From the NCBI GenBank assembly GCA_963731035.1, contig CAVSUY010000022.1, forward strand, positions 248,001 through 312,000: DNA of 64,000 bases, written 5' to 3'. How positions within the stretch are numbered: the stretch's first letter is position 1; every line of letters begins with the position of its first letter. This document shows, piece after piece, positions 24,034-33,183 of the stretch. The stretch is from JAANXG01 sp963731035. GTDB lineage: Bacteria; Pseudomonadota; Gammaproteobacteria; Arenicellales; JAANXG01. The notes under the pieces were generated by a model. That model was given only the letters and a program-made list of their open reading frames with translations. It searched no databases and was not told the DNA's origin. The translations under genes were made by a program, and so were the position numbers.

Positions 24034-25662
24034 TCAGGCGACGTCGGGCGGGATGGGGTCTTCGGGTGTCTCCGGTGCCAGGGGTTCATTGCCCAGGATG
24101 AGATCGGCCGCTTTCTCGGCGAGCATGATGACCGGGGCATTGATATTGCCATCGGTGATCTCCGGAAATGCCGACGCATCCACCACCCGCAAGCCCGTGA
24201 TGCCGTGTACTGCCAACGCTGAATCCACCACGGCCTGCTCATCGTACCCCATCCGGCAGGTGCCGCAGGGATGGTAGGCGCTCTCGGCATTGCGGCGAAC
24301 GAACTCCATGACATCCTCATCGGACTTGACATCCGGGCCCGGCGACAACTCCACACCCCGATAGGGATCGAAGGCGCGCTGGGCGAATATCTCCCGAGTC
24401 TTGTGCACGGCCTCGATCCATTCCCGCCGGTCCTGCTCCGTGGACAGATAGTTGAACAGTATGGAAGGCGGAACCGTCGGATCCGCACTTCGTAACTGGA
24501 CGCGGCCCCGGGAATCCGAGCGCATGGGACCGACGTGGGCCTGGAAGCCGTGCTGTTTCTGGGGTGTGCCGTCGTACCGGATCGCCACCGGCAGAAAGTG
24601 AAACTGCAAGTTCGGGTACGTGCAGCCGGTATTCGACCTGATGAAGCCACCGGCCTCGAAGTGGTTGCTGGCTCCGAGCCCGCTGCTGAACAGGTACCAC
24701 TGCAGTCCGATCAGCGCCTGTCGCCAGGGCTTGAGCGCGGGGTACAGGGATACGGGCTGGGTGCAGGCCTGCTGCAGATAGATCTCGAGGTGGTCCTGCA
24801 GGTTCTCGCCGACACCAGGCAGGTCCACCACTACGTTGATTCCCAGGGACCGCAGCGCGTCGGCGCGTCCGATGCCCGAGAGCTGCAGTAGCTGCGGAGA
24901 GTTGAAAGCACCTGCCGACAGAATGACTTCGCCAGCGTGTATGATATCACCGGCGATGGTCTCCACGCCCACGGCTCGGGTCCCCTCGAACACGATACGC
25001 GAGATGACGGTGTGATCCCTGATATCGAGGTTCGGGCGTGCAAGGGCCGGCTGGAGATAGGCGCGCGCGGTACTCATACGCCGACCGCGGTACACCGTCA
25101 TGTCGAAACGGCAAACCCCCTCCTGGCGGCGGCCGTTCAGATCTTCGGAGAAGCGATGACCCGCCTGCTGTCCGGCTTCCAGCCATACGGCGAACAAGGG
25201 ATTCTCGCAGCGGCCAACGGTTACCTTCAAAGGACCATCGCCGCCCCGGAACGGACTGCGGCCGCCCAGCCAGGTCTCCATCTTCCGAAAGTAAGGCAAG
25301 CAGTGGGCGTAACTCCATTGCTCGAGTCCACGATGGCCCGCCCAGCGCGCGAAGTCCTCCGGATGGCCGCGAACGAAGATCATGCCGTTGATACTCGATG
25401 AGCCGCCCCACCCTTTCCCGCGCGGATGCATGACCTTTCGTCCGTGCATGTGCGGCTCGGGATCCGACGCGTAACCCCAGTTGTAGGTGCGTCCGTTGAG
25501 AGGCCAGGTGAGGGCCGCCGGCATATGCACCCGGAAGTCCCACCCTGGCGGCCGTTTCCCGGCTTCCAGTACCAGGACCCGGTTCGCCGGGTCCTTCGAT
25601 AAACGGTCGGCAAGCACACAGCCGGCCGAGCCGGCACCGACGATCAGGTAATCAGGCTTCAA
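24034..25662 (-). CDS. GMC-family oxidoreductase, choline-dehydrogenase-like
   Basis: The 542-residue flavoprotein begins at TTG 25662, supported by AAGGAG 8 bases upstream, which puts the FAD motif YLIVGAGSAGCVLADRLS at residue 4 onward. Other GMC signatures are HPRGKGWGGSSSINGMIFVR, GAFNSPQLLQLSGIG and the C-terminal active-site segments AYHPCGTCRMG and DGNINAPVIMLAEKAADLI, closest to BetA-type choline dehydrogenases. It oxidises an alcohol, with the adjacent cytochrome c as likely acceptor. Choline is attractive because it would give betaine to the methyl-group pathways here, but GMC specificity cannot be read from sequence. Confidence 0.85.
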   Translation of the reverse strand: MKPDYLIVGAGSAGCVLADRLSKDPANRVLVLEAGKRPPGWDFRVHMPAALTWPLNGRTYNWGYASDPEPHMHGRKVMHPRGKGWGGSSSINGMIFVRGHPEDFARWAGHRGLEQWSYAHCLPYFRKMETWLGGRSPFRGGDGPLKVTVGRCENPLFAVWLEAGQQAGHRFSEDLNGRRQEGVCRFDMTVYRGRRMSTARAYLQPALARPNLDIRDHTVISRIVFEGTRAVGVETIAGDIIHAGEVILSAGAFNSPQLLQLSGIGRADALRSLGINVVVDLPGVGENLQDHLEIYLQQACTQPVSLYPALKPWRQALIGLQWYLFSSGLGASNHFEAGGFIRSNTGCTYPNLQFHFLPVAIRYDGTPQKQHGFQAHVGPMRSDSRGRVQLRSADPTVPPSILFNYLSTEQDRREWIEAVHKTREIFAQRAFDPYRGVELSPGPDVKSDEDVMEFVRRNAESAYHPCGTCRMGYDEQAVVDSALAVHGITGLRVVDASAFPEITDGNINAPVIMLAEKAADLILGNEPLAPETPEDPIPPDVA

Positions 25663-25758
25663 GGCCGGTCTCCTTGTGAAGAACTGTTCTTGATTCTTAT
25701 CCACAATCTGCGCATTGTGATACGGTTCTGGTTGGCTTGAGTGAATCGGGAGAAACAC

Positions 25759-26232
25759 ATGGGCCGGACGGTATTTTACTTGTGTCAGCATGGCGACGCA
25801 CTGGCCAGGGATGTCGATCCTGACCGGCCGCTGAGTAAGCGCGGGACGGCGGACGTCTGCAATGTCGCCGGCAGTCTCGGCGGCAGGATCGTGATCGACG
25901 CGATCATTCACAGCGGCAGGACGCGCGCCCGCCAGACGGCAGAGCTGCTGCACGAGCGGCTGGCGCCGGACGTGGACATTCGCGAGCAAGCGGGGCTCGG
26001 CCCCAAGGATCCGGTCGAAGACTTCGCCGCGGTCATCGCCTCGAGCACGGACAATCTGATGATGGTCGGGCACATGCCATTTGTCGGCCGTCTTGCCTCC
26101 CACCTGCTCTGTCATGCAGGTGACCCGGATCGAAACATCGTCGCCTTTCAACCCGGCACCGTGGCGGCGCTCGAACGACAGGACGACGGCAACTGGATGC
26201 TGGCGTGGATGGTGACTCCGGCGCTATGTTGA
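25759..26232 (+). CDS. SixA-type histidine phosphatase
   Basis: The 157-residue protein has the histidine-phosphatase signature as YLCQHGDALARD and the second catalytic histidine in VGHMPFVGRL. In the usual RHG motif the arginine is here glutamine; I recall this QHG variant in other SixA-like proteins, so it may be active. Starting at 25759 gives GGGAG at 7 bases upstream. It is divergent from the GMC gene. Confidence 0.78.
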   Translation: MGRTVFYLCQHGDALARDVDPDRPLSKRGTADVCNVAGSLGGRIVIDAIIHSGRTRARQTAELLHERLAPDVDIREQAGLGPKDPVEDFAAVIASSTDNLMMVGHMPFVGRLASHLLCHAGDPDRNIVAFQPGTVAALERQDDGNWMLAWMVTPALC

Positions 26233-26320
26233 CCCTCTCCGTTCCAACGCCGGGAAACAGCCTCTCCTCCCCCAATGGGCTGCATACCGCTGGTGTGGTG
26301 GCCGGGCACCGCTATCGAAC

Positions 26321-27235
26321 ATGAGCGTCAAGACCACCGTCTCCCTGGTTCTTGGCAGCGGCGGAGCCCGCGGCCTGGCTCAAATAGGAGTCATCGAATG
26401 GCTGGAGGAAAACGGCTATGAGATCAGGTCCATTTCCGGCTCCTCCATGGGCGCACTTGTCGGAGGAGTCTACGCCGCCGGAAAGCTAGACACCTACCGC
26501 AACTGGGTTACCGCCCTGGATAAATCCGATGTCCTGCGCATGCTGGACCTGTCCTTCGGCTGGAGCGGGCTCCTCAAGGGTGAGCGCATCATCAACAAGC
26601 TTCGCGACCTGGTAGGCGACCGTGACATCGAAGACCTGCCGATCTCCTACACCGCGGTGGCCACGGATATCGAACGAGGCAAGGAAGTGTGGCTGTCCCG
26701 GGGAATGCTGTTTGACGCCATCCGTGCCTCCATCGCGGTGCCACTGGTATTCACACCCTACGAACTGAACGGACGCAAGCTGCTCGATGGCGGTCTGCTC
26801 AACCCCTTGCCCGTAGCTCCCACGCTACGGGACCACAATGACATCACGATTGCCGTCAACGTGGACGCCCGGCCCAGCCGCCGACCGGGGCCTTCCAGCG
26901 CCGACATCGCCTGGACGGCTCCTGCCTCCACGTCCCGGCCCCCGGAAGATCAAGACGAGGAAACCGGGTCATATCGCGCCAGGATCAAGTCATTCATACA
27001 GGAGCTGCAGGACCGGATCACGCCGGACAGGGAACAGGACTGGGGCTTTGCTGACGTCATGATGGCATCTATCGAAACCATGCAAAGCTCCATCGTCCGC
27101 ATGCAGATGGCCGCCTATGCGCCGGACTGCTACCTGACCATCAGCAGCGACTCCGCACGATCCTACGAATTCTATCGAGCCGCCGAGCTCATTCAATTGG
27201 GCCGCGATACCGCGGAAAGGCAGCTTTCGGGATAA
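26321..27235 (+). CDS. Patatin-like phospholipase
   Basis: The 304-residue protein has the patatin oxyanion loop GSGGARGLAQIG, the nucleophile elbow GSSMG (Ser near residue 47) and the catalytic Asp in LLDGGLLNPLPV. There is no signal peptide, so it is probably a cytoplasmic lipid acyl hydrolase of the RssA type. A proline-rich linker near 185-210 (ARPSRRPGPSSADIAW) is unusual. The regulator gene begins 15 bases downstream. Confidence 0.85.
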   Translation: MSVKTTVSLVLGSGGARGLAQIGVIEWLEENGYEIRSISGSSMGALVGGVYAAGKLDTYRNWVTALDKSDVLRMLDLSFGWSGLLKGERIINKLRDLVGDRDIEDLPISYTAVATDIERGKEVWLSRGMLFDAIRASIAVPLVFTPYELNGRKLLDGGLLNPLPVAPTLRDHNDITIAVNVDARPSRRPGPSSADIAWTAPASTSRPPEDQDEETGSYRARIKSFIQELQDRITPDREQDWGFADVMMASIETMQSSIVRMQMAAYAPDCYLTISSDSARSYEFYRAAELIQLGRDTAERQLSG

Positions 27236-27249
27236 CAACCGTCACAAAC

Positions 27250-28289
27250 ATGAGCAGGTCAGGCCACAAACCGAACGTCGCTCTGCTTGCCGTCCCGGAA
27301 GGCACAGCTTCCACGATTTTCGGTATGTACGATCTGTTTTCGTCCGTGGGTCGCGACTGGGACATGCTGCACGAGGGAAGACCGGGGACGCTCCTGATGG
27401 CACCCAGGATTGCCGCCCGCGACAAAGCCGAAATGCGGGTGGCCAACGGGGCGCGCCTGCAGCCGGATATCACCCTGGAGGACGACGCCGATCCGCAGAT
27501 CGTTTGCGTCCCCGAGCTGCTGCTGATGCCGGACGAGCCCATTGCCGATCGCTTCGCCGGGAAGGGGATTGGCTGGCGGAGGCGTACCGCCGGGGGGCGG
27601 TCGTTGCCTCGGCCTCCTCCGGGAGCCTGCTGCTCGCAGAGGCGGGTTTGCTGGATGGCCGGAAGGCCACCACGCACTGGGCACACTGCGCCTCCCTGCA
27701 GAAGCGCTATCCGTCCATAAAAGTACAAGCGGCCAGCGTGCTGGTAACGGCGGGTGATGATCGGCGGATCATCACGTCCGGAGGCGGGACTTCCTGGCAG
27801 AACGTGGTGCTGTTCCTCGTGGCTCGATACTTCGGATTGGACGAAGCCATGCGCCTTGCAAAGGTACGGCTCCTGGACTGGCATCAAGGTGGCCAACTGC
27901 CTTTTTCTTCCGTGGCATGTCCGCGGCAGGACGAAGACCGGATCATCGCGTCGTGCCAGCACTGGATAGCCGAAAACTACGCGGCGCCGAGCCCGGTGGC
28001 CGCCATGATGTGGTTGAGCGGGCTCACCGAGCGCACATTCAAGCGCAGGTTCACCAAAGCGACCGGGATGCCCCCCATCGACTACGTGCACACTCTGCGC
28101 CTGGAGCAGGCGCAGACATTGCTGGAGACGACGCGCATCACGGTGGAGGCCGTTGCCAACGAAGTCGGCTATGAAGACACGACTTTCTTCCGGCGTCTGT
28201 TCCGGCGCAGGGTGGGCCTCGCCCCGCGCGAATATCGCGCCCGCGTCGGCGCCCTGCGCACTGGGCTGCGCGAAGCGGCACGAACCTGA
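27250..28289 (+). pseudogene. GlxA-family AraC-type regulator, frameshifted
   Basis: Two frames join into one DJ-1/PfpI-plus-AraC regulator. The first (from ATG 27250) gives the N-terminal half (PNVALLAVPEGTASTIFGMY up to MPDEPIADRFA); the second carries the rest, beginning REGDWLAEAYRRGAVVASAS, with the AraC HTH (LTERTFKRRFTKATGMPPI and AVANEVGYEDTTFFRRLFRR) to 28289. Restoring one base (probably a C) at about 27556-27563 yields about 345 residues, the family norm. GlxA-type regulators often control amine or betaine catabolism (GbdR is a relative), which would suit the neighbours; this is inference. Confidence 0.8.
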
Positions 28290-28457
28290 ACGGCCGCTGG
28301 CCTGGAATCGACTTCTGCCTGTCACCAGTCGGCGATACCTTTTCGGGTATCCCGCGGATCCTGCGTCGATTCCCCGGGCTGTTCTCCGCTCCGTGGCAGG
28401 CTTATTGCTGGGTAACGGTGGCAGGCGCCAGTCGACGGCCCACCCCGGCCGCCGTGC

Positions 28458-28919
28458 TTATTGGCCGGCGGGCTCTGGCTGCTCCCGAGCGTTGAGAATA
28501 TGGTCGCGGGTGTCGAACACTGTCACTGTCAGTGCCTTGGTGCGTGGGCCTGGAGTGATCCGCACCTTGTCCAGACTCATCCGGACCGATTGACCGCCCA
28601 GACCCAGGAAGCCACCGACCTGAACTACGATAGCGGCCATGTGTCCATGCCGGTCCAGCAACACGTCGGTGATTTCCCCGACATCCTCGCCCAGCGGATT
28701 GGTGACCCGCGTTCCCAGGAGGCGCTGCACGGACATCGAGGGCCCGGATGCCAATTTGAAGACTTCGTGCTCGCAGGACGTGAGCGCCGAACGAGGCGCA
28801 TTTACCGGGGCGACGCTTTCCGCGCCGCCGAAGCTCATATCGGGCTCTGTATCCTGGGCCTGGCAGCGGAGCCAGCCGGGGCTCAGAACCAACGCAACAG
28901 CCAGTAACATATGCTTCAT
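28458..28919 (-). CDS. Secreted PRC-barrel domain protein
   Basis: The 153-residue product has a signal peptide (MKHMLLAVALVLSPGWLRCQ) and a PRC-barrel (VQRLLGTRVTNPLGEDVGEI, then LLDRHGHMAAIVVQVGGFLG). PRC-barrels bind protein or RNA partners; periplasmic members are poorly understood and often appear in envelope-stress sets. A sigma-54 promoter element lies at 28952-28967 with a predicted 22-base leader containing GAGG, so the GlrR-type activator encoded directly upstream is its likely regulator. Confidence 0.8.
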   Translation of the reverse strand: MKHMLLAVALVLSPGWLRCQAQDTEPDMSFGGAESVAPVNAPRSALTSCEHEVFKLASGPSMSVQRLLGTRVTNPLGEDVGEITDVLLDRHGHMAAIVVQVGGFLGLGGQSVRMSLDKVRITPGPRTKALTVTVFDTRDHILNAREQPEPAGQ

Positions 28920-28951
28920 CGGACGGAACCTCGTATGTGCGAGGCATGCGA

Positions 28952-28967
28952 AGCAAACGCCGTGCCG
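28952..28967 (-). promoter_or_regulatory. Sigma-54 (-24/-12) promoter of the PRC-barrel gene
   Basis: On the minus strand CGGCACGGCGTTTGCT matches TGGCACG-N4-TTGCW except for the first base, with GG and GC exactly 10 bases apart. The predicted start near 28941 leaves a 22-base leader before ATG 28919. Confidence 0.65.
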
Positions 28968-29056
28968 GACCTTCCAGTAGCCCGGATGCGGGCGATTCTT
29001 CCGGATGCCAGGAGCCCTGGCGCGCGCTGAACGACGTCCGGAGTGGCGGCTGAGGG

Positions 29057-29093
29057 TGTCGCATCATGCGGGATGTGTCGCCCAATGGCGACA
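29057..29093. promoter_or_regulatory. GlrR-type upstream activator site for the PRC-barrel promoter
   Basis: TGTCGCCCAATGGCGACA at 29076-29093 is a perfect TGTC-N10-GACA palindrome, the motif described for E. coli GlrR. A half site (TGTC at 29057-29060) lies 19 bases away. The centre is about 143 bases upstream of the predicted start at 28941, a normal enhancer distance. Confidence 0.65.
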
Positions 29094-29100
29094 CCTGCAA

Positions 29101-30438
29101 TCAGAGCTTGAACGCTCCCGAATCAATGTCGTGCTTTGCAAGCAGCTTGTGAAAATCCGTGCGATTGCGCTGCGCGAGCTTTGCCGCCTGCGTCACATTG
29201 CCGTTGGTGGCCGCCAGCAGTTGAAGGAGATATCCCCGCATGAACTCGTCCCTCGCCTCGCTCAAAGAGGGCAACTTGGCCGAAGTGGCGCCAAGGGTGC
29301 GTCGTACCAGCTCCGCGCTGATTACGGGAGACGACGACAGAGCCACCGTCTGGTCCACCACATTCTGCAGCTGTCGAACGTTGCCGGGCCACTTCTGGGA
29401 CATCAGCAGCTGCATGGCCTCGGCGGAGAAAGACTTCTTCGCGGCGTTTGCCCTCACGGCAAGCTGTTGCAGCCGTGTCGTGACCAGAAGAGGTATATCC
29501 TCGATCCGGTCGGCCAGAGGCGGCAGTGAAACCGAGACGACATTGAGCCGGTAGTACAGGTCCTCACGAAAGTCACCCGACTCCATGGCCGCTTCGAGAT
29601 CTCGATTGGTGGCGGAAATGATCCGCGCGTCGACGTCTATGACCTGCTCTCCTCCAAGGGGTCTGACCTGCCCGTCCTCCAGCACCCGCAGGACCTTCGC
29701 TTGCAGCATTTTCGGCATGTCTCCGATCTCATCCAGCAGCAGGGTTCCCTTGTCGGCCTGCTCGAACAGGCCCGCGTGATTGCGCGTCGCACCGGTAAAC
29801 GCACCTTTGCGGTAACCGAACAACTCCGACTCGAGGAGGTCCGCAGGTATGGCGGCACAGTTGAACGCCACGAAAGCGCCGTTTCTACCGCTCGCCTTGT
29901 GAATCGCCCGGGCCAGCACTTCTTTTCCGGTGCCGCTGGGCCCTGTTATCAGTATTGCGCTGTTGGTGGGGGCCAGGCGCCCAACGGTGTCCAGGATCGC
30001 CTCCATCGAGGCGCTCCTGGTAATGACACCGGAACGCCAGGATTCTTCCGGCCTGTCAAACATCGGCGACATCGTCAACGCTTCGCGAATGCGCTGCAGC
30101 AACTCTTCATGATCCACGGGCTTGGTGAGAAAAGCGAAAGCGCCCGTTTGAGTGGCGGTCACGGCATCGGGAATCGTCCCATGGGCCGTCAGTATGAACA
30201 CCGGCATACCCGGGTAGCGCTGCTGCAGCTCGGACAACAGACCAATTCCGTCCATTCCATCCATGCGCAGATCCGTTATCACCAGATCAGGCCTGACTTC
30301 GGGAAGCATATCCAACGCTTTATTTGCGCTCCCCACCGAAACCGTGCGAAAACCCTCGCCATCAAGACGCATCGAAAAAAGGCGCAGAAAGCTGGCGTCG
30401 TCGTCGATAATCAGTATTGTCGGCTCGATTTGTTCCAC
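29101..30438 (-). CDS. glrR: Sigma-54-dependent response regulator, GlrR/QseF type
   Basis: The 445-residue activator has a receiver domain (IIDDDASFLRLFSMRL, phospho-acceptor Asp in LVITDLRM), an AAA+ domain (Walker A GPSGTGKEVL, the sigma-54 contact loop GAFTGA, Walker B LLLDEIGDMP) and a Fis-type helix-turn-helix (TNGNVTQAAKLAQRNRTDFH). It starts at GTG directly after the TGA of the lipoprotein gene. The order kinase, lipoprotein, regulator is that of enterobacterial glrK-qseG-glrR (qseE-qseG-qseF). Predicted targets are the three sigma-54 promoters found within 4 kb. Confidence 0.9.
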   Translation of the reverse strand: MEQIEPTILIIDDDASFLRLFSMRLDGEGFRTVSVGSANKALDMLPEVRPDLVITDLRMDGMDGIGLLSELQQRYPGMPVFILTAHGTIPDAVTATQTGAFAFLTKPVDHEELLQRIREALTMSPMFDRPEESWRSGVITRSASMEAILDTVGRLAPTNSAILITGPSGTGKEVLARAIHKASGRNGAFVAFNCAAIPADLLESELFGYRKGAFTGATRNHAGLFEQADKGTLLLDEIGDMPKMLQAKVLRVLEDGQVRPLGGEQVIDVDARIISATNRDLEAAMESGDFREDLYYRLNVVSVSLPPLADRIEDIPLLVTTRLQQLAVRANAAKKSFSAEAMQLLMSQKWPGNVRQLQNVVDQTVALSSSPVISAELVRRTLGATSAKLPSLSEARDEFMRGYLLQLLAATNGNVTQAAKLAQRNRTDFHKLLAKHDIDSGAFKL

Positions 30439-30909
30439 TCAGGGCCTTCGCGTTTCGGACTGCCTCTTCTTCTGCTCCATGGAGCTCTCTATAGACAACA
30501 GCTCCTGTATCTTACCCTTCACATCTCGAAGCTGCCCGCTCAGGACCCGGCGCGCCTCGGCTTCCTGCAGCCTGATTTGTATCAGGGCGCGCAGCCGAGG
30601 GTCCATGGCGGGCTCACTTTCGAGCACTCCTCTGAGCACCTTCTCCCCTGCCTCGGTGTTGGATTCATTCTGGCCGGGCGAGGTCAGAAGAAAACCGAGT
30701 TGCAGCCTGGACTCCAGGGGATCACTGTTCACCCGGTGCTCGGCATGGGTCTTCATTTCTTCCCAGACGTGCCGATCGGCCTCCGCGGCGCGCTTCATGA
30801 AGTCGATATGAGCAGCCAATGGATCCGGCTTGTCAGTACTTAGACTCACGCAGCCGCCAACGGCCGCAAAAGCGAGCGCCGCGGCGAGAGCGAAGACCAA
30901 TGCTCCCAT
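30439..30909 (-). CDS. qseG: QseG/GlrG-like outer-membrane lipoprotein
   Basis: The 156-residue product has a lipoprotein signal with lipobox AVGGC, then a helical body (HIDFMKRAAEADRHVWEEMK and LQEAEARRVLSGQL). Sequence similarity to QseG is weak by eye; the call rests on the lipobox and its position between the kinase and regulator genes. ATG at 30909 is chosen because the longer frame would run into the kinase gene without a lipid signal at its start. In Enterobacteria this lipoprotein is required for signalling by the kinase. Confidence 0.7.
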   Translation of the reverse strand: MGALVFALAAALAFAAVGGCVSLSTDKPDPLAAHIDFMKRAAEADRHVWEEMKTHAEHRVNSDPLESRLQLGFLLTSPGQNESNTEAGEKVLRGVLESEPAMDPRLRALIQIRLQEAEARRVLSGQLRDVKGKIQELLSIESSMEQKKRQSETRRP

Positions 30910-30913
30910 CGGC

Positions 30914-32341
30914 CTAGCCCTGGGGTATGACGACACTGAACCGTGCTCCCCCGTTTGGCCGAGTTTCAACGTCGACCCGCCCTCCATGCGCACCCGCGTA
31001 CGCACGAACCAAGGACAAGCCCACGCCCGTGCCGCGGTAGCCTCCTGTGCCGGGTTGGTCGCTGAGATAGAAAAGGTCAAATATTCTTTCCCGCTCCCCT
31101 TCCGGTATGCCCGGGCCCCGATCGGTCACGACAATCAGTAATTCGTTCTTCTTCTCGGAAATATTCACTTCAACAACGCCCCCCTGGGGAGAGAATTTCA
31201 CGGCGTTCGAAATCAGGTTGTCGAGGACAACCCGGCACTTGTCCCTGTCCATCTCTACGACCATATCGTCCGGACAGTCCACTCGAACCTGAATGTTGTG
31301 GGTCAGCGACGAGGCGCGGAACCTGTGCGCAACCGCGTCCGCAACCTGCCGTATTCGAAAGCTCTCCTTGTACAATTTGCCGGGGTCGGCCCGCCACGCA
31401 CTGAAATTCAACATGTTGTCCAGCATTCGCTGCAGTTCGATACTATTGTTGTGCAGAAGCTCGAGGACCTCGCGTTGGCGCGCGTCGTCGATCCGCCCAC
31501 CCTGGTCCGCCAGGAGTCCCGCCCCCTCCCGGATGCTCGCAAGCGGTGTCTTCAACTGGTGTGACATTTCCCTGAAAAATTGCTCCTTGATCTGATCCAC
31601 CTCGGACAGCCGCGAGCCGAGCCAGTCCAGGCGGTCGCCCAGCTTCGATATGTCCGCCGGTCCGTGGATCTTAATCGATCCGTCGAAATCACCCTGCCCG
31701 AGGCGTCGGATGCGCGAATCTATCCGACGAATCGGTTTGGCGATGAACCAGGCGAATACCAGAATGAAGGTGATTACGAACAACGATGAAGTTCCCCATA
31801 TCCAGTAGAGCGCCGCACGGGCCGTCTTGACCTTCTGCGCCGCGATATCGAGCTGTTGCTGGATCGCCGTGTTGGAGAAGAATCTCAGGTCATTAGAAAG
31901 ATTAACCAGCTTCTCAAACCTCTTCGTATCGATTTTGGTGTCGGGGTCCCTGGACCGGAGATTGATCTGCTCGAACGTGGCGTTGCTCACGGTCCGGATG
32001 TTCTCTAGGAGCGCCCGGGCCTTCTTCTGGTCAACCAGCACTTCGAGCCACTCGAGGGTGTCGATCAGACGGGCGTGTTTTTGCGTGTAGAGACTGAATA
32101 GCTCATCATCCCCGACAACCATGTACTGCCGCGCCGTGCGGTTGAGCTCTTCGATGTGATCGATCAGTTTCTCTGTCTCACGGCCTATCTCCAGGCTCCG
32201 CACCACCAAGTTCCGATTGTCGTCGGACAAGCGCTTGATGTAGATGAAAGTGAGAACAGTACCGGCGAACAGCGGCACGCAGATCAATACAACCCCCAGG
32301 AGAAATATCTGCGACAGGGAGCGAAACCTGATTGGGCTCAT
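30914..32341 (-). CDS. glrK: Sensor histidine kinase, GlrK/QseE type
   Basis: Starting at ATG 32341 gives 475 residues: a first membrane helix (IFLLGVVLICVPLFAGTVLT), a periplasmic helical sensor region, a second helix (LYWIWGTSSLFVITFILVFA), HAMP, the HisKA box MSHQLKTPLASIREGAGLL and a HATPase domain (LDNLISNAVKFS, DRGPGIPEGERERIF, GTGVGLSLVRAYAGAHGG). A GTG at 32395 is an alternative start. The neighbouring lipoprotein and response regulator complete a GlrKGR system sensing envelope state. Confidence 0.88.
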   Translation of the reverse strand: MSPIRFRSLSQIFLLGVVLICVPLFAGTVLTFIYIKRLSDDNRNLVVRSLEIGRETEKLIDHIEELNRTARQYMVVGDDELFSLYTQKHARLIDTLEWLEVLVDQKKARALLENIRTVSNATFEQINLRSRDPDTKIDTKRFEKLVNLSNDLRFFSNTAIQQQLDIAAQKVKTARAALYWIWGTSSLFVITFILVFAWFIAKPIRRIDSRIRRLGQGDFDGSIKIHGPADISKLGDRLDWLGSRLSEVDQIKEQFFREMSHQLKTPLASIREGAGLLADQGGRIDDARQREVLELLHNNSIELQRMLDNMLNFSAWRADPGKLYKESFRIRQVADAVAHRFRASSLTHNIQVRVDCPDDMVVEMDRDKCRVVLDNLISNAVKFSPQGGVVEVNISEKKNELLIVVTDRGPGIPEGERERIFDLFYLSDQPGTGGYRGTGVGLSLVRAYAGAHGGRVDVETRPNGGARFSVVIPQG

Positions 32342-32413
32342 GGTGGCAATGTTCTGCTGGAGCTGGGAGAGGTCCCGGGACCGGACACGGTCCACAAGGC
32401 GGGCCGCCCCGGT

Positions 32414-32419
32414 ATTGTA
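32414..32419 (-). promoter_or_regulatory. Candidate -10 of the glrK operon
   Basis: TACAAT on the minus strand (5 of 6 to TATAAT) lies upstream of the kinase gene, with no convincing -35 at the expected spacing. It is the only plausible housekeeping -10 I saw between the terminator at 32506 and the kinase gene. Confidence 0.25.
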
Positions 32420-32505
32420 AGTAAACCGCGAACCATTCGTCTACAAGGCACCGGGCTGGAAGTTGTGCGCTACCCGTTCCCAGCCGCAGTGCGGGTCGCC
32501 CCATG

Positions 32506-32535
32506 AAAAAAAAGCCGGCGCGTCAGCGCCGGCTG
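32506..32535 (-). terminator. Rho-independent terminator of the BON lipoprotein gene
   Basis: On the minus strand an 8-bp perfect stem GCCGGCGC/GCGCCGGC with a 4-base loop (TGAC) is followed by eight T residues (32506-32513). It lies about 45 bases after the BON stop codon and insulates that gene from the glrK operon. Confidence 0.9.
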
Positions 32536-32579
32536 TAAGTCCCCTCGGAAGGTTGGAGGGAGAGGGGAGGGGTGGGGGA

Positions 32580-32900
32580 TCAGTCAGCGGTCTTTATTCG
32601 GATGTCGTTCTTCACCTCATTCACGCCTTCAACACGCATGGCATCGTCTTCAGCCTGAACCTTCTCGTTCGCGGAATCTGCAAATCCACTCAGCTGAACG
32701 TCGCCTTTGAATGTCTTGACCTGGATATCGACGGCGTCAACCTTGTCATCCTTGATCAAGGCTGTCTTGACCTTGGTCGTCAAAACCGAATCATCGACGA
32801 ACTGGCCGGTGCTCTCTTGCGTTTGCGAACCGGCACAGCCAGCCAGTCCGCACATGGCCGCCAGCAGAGTGATAGTGCAGTACAAAGTTGCTCTTTTCAT
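32580..32900 (-). CDS. BON-domain lipoprotein
   Basis: The 106-residue product has a lipoprotein signal (lipobox LAGC, residues 19-22) and one BON domain (DDSVLTTKVKTALIKDDKVD, then VKTFKGDVQLSGFA and GVNEVKND). BON proteins (OsmY/DolP type) bind phospholipid and support envelope integrity. It is monocistronic: a sigma-54 element lies at 32994-33010 and a strong terminator follows. Confidence 0.85.
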   Translation of the reverse strand: MKRATLYCTITLLAAMCGLAGCAGSQTQESTGQFVDDSVLTTKVKTALIKDDKVDAVDIQVKTFKGDVQLSGFADSANEKVQAEDDAMRVEGVNEVKNDIRIKTAD

Positions 32901-32993
32901 GGTTACCTCATCCGTTTCTCGTCTTGTGAATGGTTTTCCGGGTCAGTGTGCTCAAACCGTTGAGCGTCAATGATCTCTGTCTGTTGTGGACGT

Positions 32994-33010
32994 ATGCAAT
33001 TCCTGTGCCA
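32994..33010 (-). promoter_or_regulatory. Sigma-54 (-24/-12) promoter of the BON lipoprotein gene
   Basis: On the minus strand TGGCACAGGAATTGCAT matches TGGCAC-N5-TTGCA exactly. The predicted start near 32985 leaves an 85-base leader before ATG 32900. Confidence 0.75.
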
Positions 33011-33051
33011 GCGTGCGATCACCGTTTTCCCTTGCTGTTTCGACGTCCGCC

Positions 33052-33138
33052 TGTCGCCGTTCGGATACGCCCGGTTCGGATTCCGCGAAGCGAAGCGTAG
33101 AGACCACGCTGATTCTGCGGGGTCGCGGGTCGGCAACA
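33052..33138. promoter_or_regulatory. Two degenerate GlrR-like sites upstream of the BON promoter
   Basis: TGTCGCCGTTCGGATACG (33052-33069) and GGTCGCGGGTCGGCAACA (33121-33138) resemble the palindrome seen upstream of the PRC and porin genes. Their centres are about 76 and 145 bases upstream of the predicted start, nearly the same two distances as for the porin promoter. Each is imperfect in one half. Confidence 0.45.
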
Positions 33139-33183
33139 ATCCTTCCCGGCCTGCCGTCAGCACAGTCCACCCGGCTGCGCAAA

